The position numbers were made by a program, and so were the translations under genes. Shown one piece after another: positions 1 to 5,225 of a DNA stretch of 5,225 nucleotides (within the stretch, counting starts at the first letter, position 1; each line of letters begins with the position of its first letter). Source of the DNA: an uncultured Actinomycetes bacterium (GTDB taxonomy: Bacteria; Actinomycetota; Thermoleophilia; Gaiellales; Gaiellaceae); contig CAIYXH010000275.1 of assembly GCA_903930195.1 (NCBI GenBank), forward strand, positions 1 to 5,225, given 5' to 3'. The notes beneath the pieces were generated by a model. The model was not told the origin of the DNA. It worked only from the letters and a program-made list of their open reading frames with translations, and ran no database searches.

Positions 1-1196
1 AAGACGCGGTCGAGCAGGTCGCGGTCGGCGAGCGAGCCGACGACGTCGGCCAGCGTGCCGAGCTCGGTGTCGCGGACGACCGGGAGCTGCGAGATCGAGT
101 AGCGGTGCATCATCTCGATCGCCTCGCCCACCTTCTGCTGTGACGAGATCGAGACGAGTGCGGGCACGCTCGCCTCGTCGATGCCCTTGGAGCGCAGCAG
201 GTCGGCGACCGTCGCGGCCGGCGCGTCGCGCTCGAGGAAGCCGTGCTCGTGCATCCACTTCTCGTCGAGGAACTTCGAGAGATACGAGCGGCCGGAGTCG
301 GGGATGAGGACGAGCACTTTCGCGTCGGGCCCGAGCTCGCCCGCGACCTGGAGCGCCGCCCAGGTGGCCGTTCCGGCGGAGCCGCCGGCGAGGATGCCCT
401 CCTCGCGGGCGAGGCGGCGCGCGGTCAGGAACGAGTCGCGGTCGGAGACGCGCACCCAGCGGTCGACCATCTCCAGGTCGATCGTCTCGGGCCAGGTGTC
501 CTTGCCGACTCCCTCGACGAAGTACGGGTGCAGGTCGCTGTCACTCTCGGCGGTGTAGATCGAGCCCTCGGGATCGGCGCCGACGACGAGGATGTCGGAG
601 CCCTGTTCCTTGAGGAAGCGGCCGACGCCGCTGATCGTGCCGCCGGTGCCGACCGAGATCACGAGCGCGTCGAGCTCGCCGCCCGTCTGCTCCCAGATCT
701 CCGGGCCGGTGCTGCGGTAGTGCGCCTCGGGGTTCGCGCGGTTCGAGTACTGGTCGGGTTTGAACCCGCCGGGGATCTCCTCGGCGAGCCGCGACGAGAC
801 CGAGTAGTACGACTCCGGCGATTCGTGGTCGACGGCGGTCGGGGTGATCACGACCTCGGCGCCGTAGGCGCGCAGCATCGCGATCTTCTCCTGGCTCATC
901 TTGTCGGGCATCACGAAGATGCAGCGGTAGCCCTTGATCGCCGCGGCGATCGCAAGCCCCGCGCCGGTGTTGCCCGAGGTCGGCTCGACGATCGTGCCGC
1001 CGGGCTTCAGCAGCCCGTCGCGCTCGGCGGCCTCGATCATCGAGAGGCCGATCCGGTCCTTCACCGACCCGCCGGGGTTCAGGTACTCGAGCTTCGCGAG
1101 GATCGTCCCGGGGACGTCCTGCGAGAACCGGTCGAGCCGGACGATCGGTGTGCCCCCGACCAGCTCGAGGACGTTCGGAAACTCTGGCGTCGCCAT
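1..1196 (-). CDS. cbs: Cystathionine beta-synthase, 3' end cut by the window edge
   Basis: PLP-dependent cytosolic enzyme that condenses L-serine with L-homocysteine to cystathionine, the first step of transsulfuration. The frame is open from ATG at 1196 to the left edge (398 codons). Visible are the PLP-lysine motif NPGGSVKDR (Schiff-base K46), TSGNTG (73-78), the phosphate-binding GTGGT loop (183-187), a DPEGS motif and PDSGRSYLSKF (about 299-309). From about residue 329 a CBS (Bateman) domain begins, with SQLPVV at 369-374, and is cut at the edge. DPEGS and the trailing CBS domain favour Cbs over cysteine synthase (CysK/CysM). The order and spacing match the mycobacterial enzyme as I recall it. 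The catalytic core starts within about 12 residues of the N-terminus, so the heme-binding extension of the mammalian enzyme is absent. The start lies 26 bases after the exporter's stop, without an evident Shine-Dalgarno, which suggests translation depends on the upstream gene. A second CBS repeat presumably lies outside the window. Confidence 0.93.
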   Translation of the reverse strand, partial: MATPEFPNVLELVGGTPIVRLDRFSQDVPGTILAKLEYLNPGGSVKDRIGLSMIEAAERDGLLKPGGTIVEPTSGNTGAGLAIAAAIKGYRCIFVMPDKMSQEKIAMLRAYGAEVVITPTAVDHESPESYYSVSSRLAEEIPGGFKPDQYSNRANPEAHYRSTGPEIWEQTGGELDALVISVGTGGTISGVGRFLKEQGSDILVVGADPEGSIYTAESDSDLHPYFVEGVGKDTWPETIDLEMVDRWVRVSDRDSFLTARRLAREEGILAGGSAGTATWAALQVAGELGPDAKVLVLIPDSGRSYLSKFLDEKWMHEHGFLERDAPAATVADLLRSKGIDEASVPALVSISSQQKVGEAIEMMHRYSISQLPVVRDTELGTLADVVGSLADRDLLDRV

Positions 1197-1222
1197 GGGC
1201 CGAAGCCTACGGCCTCGGCGCC

Positions 1223-2653
1223 TTACGCGATGATCGGTGCGCCTTCGGCGACCGCGTCGAGGTCGTCGCCGCGGACGAGGATCAAGGTCGCGACGAAGCC
1301 GACGATCGCGATCCCGGTGCAGAGCCAGAACGCCCACTGCGAGCCGCTCGTGAACGCCGCGGCGAAGCTCTTCCCGACCTTCTGCTCGTGCGCCGAGTGG
1401 CTGATCGAGATCGACGAGGTCACGGCGACGCCGATCGCGCCGCCGACCTGTTGCGCCGTGTTGATCAGGCCCGAGGCGAGCCCGGCCTCGGGCGGCTGGA
1501 CGCCCGCGAGCGCCGCGATCGACACGGGAATGAAGGTGAACGGCAGCGCGAACCCGACGAGCAGATAGCCGGGAAGGAGGCTGCGGACGAACGAGCCGTC
1601 GGACGAGATCTGCGTGTACCAGGCCATCCCGGCGATCGCGGCGACAAAGCCGATCGCGAGCACGGTCTTCGCCCCGATCCGCGTCACGAGCGCCTGCGCG
1701 AGACCCGCGAACAGGACGGCGCTGCCGGCGGTGGCGACGAACGTGAGGCCGGTCTTGAGCGCCGAGTAGTGCAGGACGTTCTGCACGTAGAGCGTGAGGA
1801 TGAAGAAGTTCGCGAACGTGACCGCACCGAGGAGCAGGCCGGCGACGTTGGCGCCGGCGACGGTGCGGATCCGGAAGATCGAGAACGGCATCAGCGGATA
1901 CTTCGTCCGCGCCTCGACCACCAGGAAGATCGCGAGCAGCGCGGCCGCACCGATAAGGAAACCGATGGTCTGCCCCGATCCCCAACCCACGTTCGGCGCG
2001 TTCGAGACCGCGTAGACGAGGAGGGCGATGCCGCCGGTCACCGTGACCGCACCCGCGACGTCCGGCGAGCTCTCGCGATCGGAGCGGCTCTCACGCACGA
2101 GGCCCGGCGTGAGCGCGAAGGCGATCGCACCGACCGGGACGTTGACGAAGAAGATCCACTCCCAGCCGAGGTACTTGGTGAGGATCCCGCCGGCGAGCAC
2201 GCCCACGGCGGCACCCGATCCGCCCATGGCGCCCCAGATGCCGAGGGCCTTGTTGCGCTCGGGGCCCTCCTCGAAGGTGGTCGTGACGATCGAGAGCGCG
2301 GCGGGGGAGATGATCGCGGCGCCGAGCCCCTGCAGGGCACGCGCGGCGATCAGCACGCCCGGCGACCAGGCAAGCCCGCAGAGGAACGACGCGGTGGTGA
2401 AGAGCACGACGCCGACGAGGAAGACACGCCGGCGGCCGAGCAGGTCGGCTGCACGCCCGCCGAGGAGGAGGAACCCGCCGAAGGTGATCGCATACGCGGT
2501 GACGACCCACTGGAGGCTGTCCTCGGAGAAGTGAAGCTTCGTGCCGATCGTCGGGAGCGCGACGTTGACGATCGAGACGTCGAGGACGGTCATGAAGAAC
2601 GCCGCACAGACGACGGCGAGTGCCTTCCAGCGACGCGGGTCGAGTTCTGCCAT
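1223..2653 (-). CDS. MFS drug/metabolite exporter, DHA2 (EmrB/QacA) family, 14 TM helices
   Basis: Predicted inner-membrane proton-driven exporter of 476 residues, the usual length for 14-helix DHA2 proteins. About 14 hydrophobic segments can be read, the first near 12-34 and the last near 438-460. Family signatures are LDVSIVNVALP (24-34, motif D1 in helix 1), GGRAADLLGRRR (65-76, motif A in the loop after helix 2), RALQGLGAA (105-113, motif B with R105), a glycine-rich motif C region (144-156) and WEWIFFVNVPVG (164-175). Motif C has GV where EmrB and QacA have GP; as I recall, this is common in actinobacterial members. The ATG at 2653 has a good Shine-Dalgarno (GAAGGG, 7-base spacing) and places D1 at the normal distance. 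The stop is TAA at 1223-1225. The gene lies 95 bases after purH and 26 before cbs. The family exports antibiotics, dyes, antiseptics and some metabolites, and the substrate here cannot be assigned from sequence. Confidence 0.93.
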   Translation of the reverse strand: MAELDPRRWKALAVVCAAFFMTVLDVSIVNVALPTIGTKLHFSEDSLQWVVTAYAITFGGFLLLGGRAADLLGRRRVFLVGVVLFTTASFLCGLAWSPGVLIAARALQGLGAAIISPAALSIVTTTFEEGPERNKALGIWGAMGGSGAAVGVLAGGILTKYLGWEWIFFVNVPVGAIAFALTPGLVRESRSDRESSPDVAGAVTVTGGIALLVYAVSNAPNVGWGSGQTIGFLIGAAALLAIFLVVEARTKYPLMPFSIFRIRTVAGANVAGLLLGAVTFANFFILTLYVQNVLHYSALKTGLTFVATAGSAVLFAGLAQALVTRIGAKTVLAIGFVAAIAGMAWYTQISSDGSFVRSLLPGYLLVGFALPFTFIPVSIAALAGVQPPEAGLASGLINTAQQVGGAIGVAVTSSISISHSAHEQKVGKSFAAAFTSGSQWAFWLCTGIAIVGFVATLILVRGDDLDAVAEGAPIIA

Positions 2654-2660
2654 GCCGGTT

Positions 2661-2666
2661 CCCTTC
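2661..2666 (-). promoter_or_regulatory. Shine-Dalgarno for the MFS exporter
   Basis: On the minus strand GAAGGG ends 7 bases before the ATG at 2653. It is the best ribosome binding site in the window and supports this start codon. It also suggests independent initiation for this gene, unlike purN and cbs. Confidence 0.55.
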
Positions 2667-2696
2667 GGTCGTGGTTCAGCCAGTCGAACGCGAACT

Positions 2697-2717
2697 CAGG
2701 CGATCGTATTCCGCCTG
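2697..2717 (-). other. Short hairpin in the purH-exporter gap
   Basis: A perfect 6-base inverted repeat, CAGGCG at 2697-2702 and CGCCTG at 2712-2717, flanks a 9-base loop, about 30 bases after the purH stop. No run of U follows it in the minus-strand transcript, so it is not a convincing rho-independent terminator. It could be a weak 3' end structure for the pur message or chance in GC-rich DNA. Confidence 0.3.
2703..2708 (-). promoter_or_regulatory. Possible -10 box for the exporter (weak)
   Basis: TACGAT on the minus strand fits the loose TANNNT -10 pattern of high-GC actinobacteria. It would give a leader of roughly 40-45 bases before the exporter ATG. No good -35 sits 16-18 bases upstream: the nearest TTG-like hexamer, TTGTCT at 2720-2725, leaves only 11 bases. 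The box lies in the loop of the short hairpin, one of the few AT-richer spots in the window. Confidence 0.2.
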
Positions 2718-2748
2718 GCAGACAACGGACGCGGGGACAGTCCCTGAG

Positions 2749-4281
2749 CTAGTGCCTGAAGTGGCGCGTACCGGTGAAGACCATCGAGGCGCCTGCGGCG
2801 GCGATCGCTTCGGTGACGAGCGGGTCGCGCACGGATCCGCCCGGCTGGACGAACGCCGTCACCCCGGCGTCGAGCGCGAGCTGTGGCCCGTCGGGGAACG
2901 GGAAGAACGCGTCGCTCGCGAGCACTGTGCCGGCGACCTCGTGCCCCAGCTCGCCGGCCTTGTCGATCGCGAGGCGCACGGCGTCGACGCGGCTCATCTG
3001 GCCGGCGCCGATCCCGACGGTCGCGCCGTCGCGGGCGAGCACGATCGCGTTCGAGCCGACGTGCTTGCAGACGCGCCAGGCGAAGAGCAGGTTCGTCCAG
3101 GTGGCCTCGTCGACCGTGCCGGTGGCGACGCTCATCGTCTCGCGCTCGTCGGGGGTGCCGTCGCGATCCTGGACGAGGACACCGCCGAGCACGCGCTTGA
3201 AGTCGCGCTCGCCGGGCGTCTCGGCGCGACGCTCGTCGATGGCGAGGATGCGCAGGGCCTCCTTCGTGCGCAGGGCTGCGAGCGACTCGTCGTCGAACCC
3301 GGGCGCCAGCAGCACCTCGACGAAGTTCTCGGCGATGCGCGCGCCGAAGGCGCCGGTCACCGGGCGGTTGAGGATCATCACGCAGCCGAAGGCCGAGACG
3401 GGGTCGGCGGCCAGCGCGCGCTCGTACGCCTCCTCGATCGTGTCCGCGATCGCGACGCCGCACGGGTTCGCGTGCTTGACGATCACCGCGACGGGCTCGT
3501 CGAACTCCCGCGCGATCCGGCGGGCGCCCTCGAGGTCGGAGAGGTTGTTGTAGGAGAGCGGCTTCCCTCCGAGCTGCTCGACCCGCGAGAGCAGGTGGCG
3601 GCGGGCGCCGTCCTCGCGGTAGAACGCGGCGCGCTGGTGCGGGTTCTCGCCGTAGGAAAGGTCGGCGACCTTGGTCAGCGAGAGCGCGAGCTGCTCGGGG
3701 AACGGCTCGTCCTTCGCGAACCAGGCGGCGATCGCTGCGTCGTAGGCAGCCGTTTGCGCGAAGGTCTGCGCTGCCAGCGCGCGTCGTGTGGTCAAGGAGA
3801 CGGCGCCTTCTGCACGCAGCTCGGCGAGCACCGTCGCGTACTGCGCCGGGTCGCAGATCGCGGCGACGTGCGCGTGGTTCTTGGCGGCGGCGCGGAGCAT
3901 CGAGGGCCCGCCGACGTCGATCATCTCGATCACGTCTGCGGGGGCCACACCCGGTTTGCCGGCGACGGACGTGAACGGGTAGAGGTTGACGCAGACGACG
4001 GTAAACGGCTCGATGCCCTGCTCCGCGATCGCGGCACGATCGTCCTCCCGCTCGAGCCGGGCGAGGATCCCGGCGTGGATGCGCGGATGCAGCGTCTTCA
4101 CGCGCCCGCCGAGCATCTCGGGTGCCTGGGTGACGTCCTCGACGGTCGTGACGGGAAGGCCCTGGCCTTCCAGGAAGGTGGCGGTGCCGCCCGAGGAGAC
4201 GAGCTCGAACCCGAGGTCGACGAGGCTGCGCGCGAACTCCTCGATGCCTGTCTTGTCGTACACGGACAGCAGTGCTCTCAT
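2749..4281 (-). CDS. purH: Bifunctional AICAR transformylase / IMP cyclohydrolase
   Basis: Catalyses the last two steps of de novo IMP synthesis in the cytosol: 10-formyl-THF-dependent formylation of AICAR to FAICAR, then ring closure to IMP. At 510 residues it is close to the usual length. The N-terminal MGS-like cyclohydrolase domain (about 1-130) shows SVYDKTG (6-12), SSGGT (29-33) and GGRVKTLHP (58-66). The C-terminal AICARFT domain shows YGENPHQ (210-216), LSYNNLSDL (242-250), VKHANPCG (268-275, with the catalytic pair K269/H270), SAFG (296-299), GIGAGQMSR (423-431), SDAFFPF (456-462) and the typical end RHFRH (506-510). The frame stays open upstream to 5049, but the ATG at 4281 gives the conserved N-terminus and overlaps the purN stop as ATGA. 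GGGAG 11 bases upstream is a modest Shine-Dalgarno. Stop is TAG. No catalytic motif is missing. Confidence 0.98.
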   Translation of the reverse strand: MRALLSVYDKTGIEEFARSLVDLGFELVSSGGTATFLEGQGLPVTTVEDVTQAPEMLGGRVKTLHPRIHAGILARLEREDDRAAIAEQGIEPFTVVCVNLYPFTSVAGKPGVAPADVIEMIDVGGPSMLRAAAKNHAHVAAICDPAQYATVLAELRAEGAVSLTTRRALAAQTFAQTAAYDAAIAAWFAKDEPFPEQLALSLTKVADLSYGENPHQRAAFYREDGARRHLLSRVEQLGGKPLSYNNLSDLEGARRIAREFDEPVAVIVKHANPCGVAIADTIEEAYERALAADPVSAFGCVMILNRPVTGAFGARIAENFVEVLLAPGFDDESLAALRTKEALRILAIDERRAETPGERDFKRVLGGVLVQDRDGTPDERETMSVATGTVDEATWTNLLFAWRVCKHVGSNAIVLARDGATVGIGAGQMSRVDAVRLAIDKAGELGHEVAGTVLASDAFFPFPDGPQLALDAGVTAFVQPGGSVRDPLVTEAIAAAGASMVFTGTRHFRH

Positions 4282-4811
4282 GCGGCGATCAACTCCCGGA
4301 TGACGGAGGGAAGAAGCTGGTGCTCGGTGGCGTGGATCCGCTCCTCGAGCGTGGCGCGCGGCTCGACGGGCACGGGTGCCTGGCGGATCACGGAGCCGGT
4401 GTCGAGGCCTTCGTCGACCCAGTGGACGGTGACGCCGGTCTCGTCGACGCCCGCGGCGAGCGCGTCCTCGATCGCGTGCGCCCCGGGGAAGTCCGGGAGC
4501 AGCGAGGGGTGGACGTTGACGATCGCGCTCGGGAAGCGGTCGAGGAACGGCTTCGTGAGGAGGTGCATGTAGCCGGCGAGCACGACCAGCTCGACGCCGT
4601 GGGCCTCGAGCCAGGTGGCCATCACCAGGTCGCGCTCCTCGCGGTTCGGGTGACATTCCAGACCGAAGGTCGCGGTCGGCACGTTGGCGCCGCGGGCGCG
4701 TTCGAGGGCGAAGGCGTCCTTGCGGTTCGACGCGACGGCGCTGATCGGGAGTCGGGCGTCGAGCAGGGCCTGCAGGTTCGAGCCGTTGCCGCTCGCGAGC
4801 ACGCCGATCAT
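4278..4811 (-). CDS. purN: Phosphoribosylglycinamide (GAR) formyltransferase
   Basis: Transfers the formyl group of 10-formyl-THF to GAR to make FGAR, the third step of purine synthesis. It is read as 177 residues from the ATG at 4811. The N-terminus ASGNGSNLQALLDA (6-19) holds the phosphate-binding loop, followed by SNRKDAFALERAR (28-40), VVLAGYM (76-82), NVHPSLLP (99-106) and DEGLDTGSVI (133-142). By alignment with E. coli PurN (N106, H108, D144), the catalytic residues are N99, H101 and D137, all present. The frame stays open upstream to an ATG at 4928, but those 39 residues are arginine-rich, unlike the family, and lie inside purM. It is shorter than the 212-residue E. coli protein, mainly because it ends soon after the EHQLLPSVI helix. 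Its start overlaps the purM stop and its stop overlaps the purH start, both as ATGA, so translational coupling is likely. Confidence 0.97.
   Translation of the reverse strand: MIGVLASGNGSNLQALLDARLPISAVASNRKDAFALERARGANVPTATFGLECHPNREERDLVMATWLEAHGVELVVLAGYMHLLTKPFLDRFPSAIVNVHPSLLPDFPGAHAIEDALAAGVDETGVTVHWVDEGLDTGSVIRQAPVPVEPRATLEERIHATEHQLLPSVIRELIAA
4279..4281 (-). other. purN/purH ATGA stop-start overlap
   Basis: The purH start ATG (4281-4279) shares four bases with the purN stop TGA (4280-4278). This arrangement normally means termination-reinitiation coupling and fixes the purH start. GGGAG at 4293-4297, inside the end of purN, could assist reinitiation. Confidence 0.85.
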
Positions 4812-5225
4812 GCGATCCGTCCGATCGCGAGCTCGCCGGGCTGCGGCTCGGCGACGACGGCGCACCAGCCGATGCCGAGGTTGAAGACGCGCCGCAGTTC
4901 GTCCTCCTCGACGTGCCGCGCGAGCCACGCGAACACCTGCGGGCGCGTCCAGGAATCCCAGTCGATCTCCGCGACACGGCCTTCGGGCAGCACCCGCGAG
5001 AGGTTGCCGACCAGGCCGCCGCCGGTGACGTGCGCGAAGGCCTTCGCACGGCCGCGCAGGGCGCGCGCCTCGACGAGGTAGAGGCGCGTCGGGGCGAGCA
5101 GGTCGGGCCCCGCGTAGTCCTCGACGCCGAGGATGCGGCGCGCGAGCGTGAACCCGTTCGCGTGCACGCCGTTCGAGGCGAACCCGATCACGGAGTCGCC
5201 TGCCTCCACACCGGAGCCGTCGACG
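4808..5225 (-). CDS. purM: AIR synthase (phosphoribosylformylglycinamidine cyclo-ligase), C-terminal part
   Basis: ATP-dependent cytosolic enzyme that closes the imidazole ring, turning FGAM into AIR in purine synthesis. Only the C-terminal 138 residues are present; the reading frame stays open to the right edge, so the Met at 5209 is internal. Conserved segments are VIGFASNGVHANGFTLARRIL (about 12-32 of the fragment, matching the family SSG-H-NG-SL-R motif), LLAPTRLYL, AHVTGGGLVGNLSRVLP, PQVFAWL and RRVFNLGIG. After that last motif only about 20 residues remain, ending ELAIGRIA. E. coli PurM has about 40 there, so a helix seems to be missing; the close of the family (IG-I/V) is retained, which argues for an in-frame shortening rather than a frameshift. 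The stop TGA (4810-4808) overlaps the purN ATG. The ATP-binding N-terminal half lies outside the window. Confidence 0.94.
   Translation of the reverse strand, partial: VDGSGVEAGDSVIGFASNGVHANGFTLARRILGVEDYAGPDLLAPTRLYLVEARALRGRAKAFAHVTGGGLVGNLSRVLPEGRVAEIDWDSWTRPQVFAWLARHVEEDELRRVFNLGIGWCAVVAEPQPGELAIGRIA
4809..4811 (-). other. purM/purN ATGA stop-start overlap
   Basis: The purN ATG (4811-4809) overlaps the purM TGA (4810-4808) by four bases in all, the same junction type as purN/purH. Only a weak GGACGGA precedes it (4816-4822), so purN translation probably depends on ribosomes finishing purM. Confidence 0.85.

Noticed and set aside
243..1568. 441-codon plus-strand open frame
   Set aside because: It is antisense to cbs and the exporter's 3' end. 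It has no domain, and its composition changes where it crosses between the two genes it shadows.
2734..2744. GGGAC-A-GTCCC inverted repeat next to the purH stop
   Set aside because: The arms are short, the loop is sterically too tight for the full stem, and there is no U-run, so it is not supported as a terminator or operator.
1148..2752. 534-codon plus-strand open frame
   Set aside because: It is antisense to the exporter and extremely rich in Arg, Asp, Glu and Gly, the usual shadow of a hydrophobic GC-rich gene. The minus-strand frame has clear MFS motifs.
2696..3463. 255-codon minus-strand open frame inside purH
   Set aside because: It is a different frame of the same strand as purH, very arginine-rich, and has no domain.
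2620..4572. 650-codon plus-strand open frame
   Set aside because: It is fully antisense to purH and part of purN, has Arg/Asp/Gly/Val-rich low-complexity composition and no recognisable domain. GC-rich codon bias of the minus-strand genes explains it.
4812..4928. 39-residue N-terminal extension of purN
   Set aside because: It is arginine-rich, unlike the PurN family, and overlaps purM. The ATG at 4811 gives the family's N-terminal phosphate-binding loop at the right place.
4282..5049. N-terminal extension of purH up to 5049
   Set aside because: The extension is an Arg/Pro/Ser-rich shadow of purN and purM. The conserved PurH N-terminus begins at the ATG at 4281, which also forms the ATGA overlap.
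1..5225. Search for an unusual system (defence island, CRISPR, mobile element, toxin-antitoxin, riboswitch, RNA gene)
   Set aside because: Coding density is near complete with recognisable metabolic and transport genes. I saw no repeat array, transposase, integrase, tRNA or small unexplained gene.

Overview
This is a GC-rich bacterial window whose real genes all lie on the minus strand. The actinobacterial style of the cystathionine beta-synthase and the DHA2 exporter suggests a high-GC actinobacterium. A deep lineage such as Thermoleophilia is possible, but that is an impression from recalled sequences, not a search result.

Layout, in transcription order (from high to low coordinates). (1) The C-terminal part of purM enters from the right edge (4808-5225). 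(2) purN follows (4278-4811). (3) purH follows that (2749-4281). These three genes are joined by two 4-base ATGA stop/start overlaps, so they form a tightly coupled purine biosynthesis operon. (4) A 95-base gap (2654-2748) holds a short hairpin, a weak -10-like box and a clear Shine-Dalgarno sequence. (5) A 14-helix MFS exporter of the DHA2 (EmrB/QacA) type occupies 1223-2653. (6) After 26 bases, a cystathionine beta-synthase gene starts at 1196 and runs off the left edge inside its C-terminal CBS-domain region.

How the genes work together: PurM closes the imidazole ring to make AIR. PurN carries out the earlier 10-formyl-THF-dependent formylation of GAR. PurH performs the last two steps, the second 10-formyl-THF-dependent formylation and ring closure to IMP. 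The exporter and Cbs may form a second transcription unit. Cbs joins serine and homocysteine in transsulfuration, and the exporter's substrate cannot be read from the sequence.

No RNA gene, mobile element, CRISPR array or long non-coding stretch is visible. The window looks like ordinary core metabolism plus one transporter, and I found no convincing new biological system. The findings are modest: compact PurM and PurN C-termini, the double ATGA coupling, the exporter-Cbs pairing and the structure of the single notable intergenic gap.
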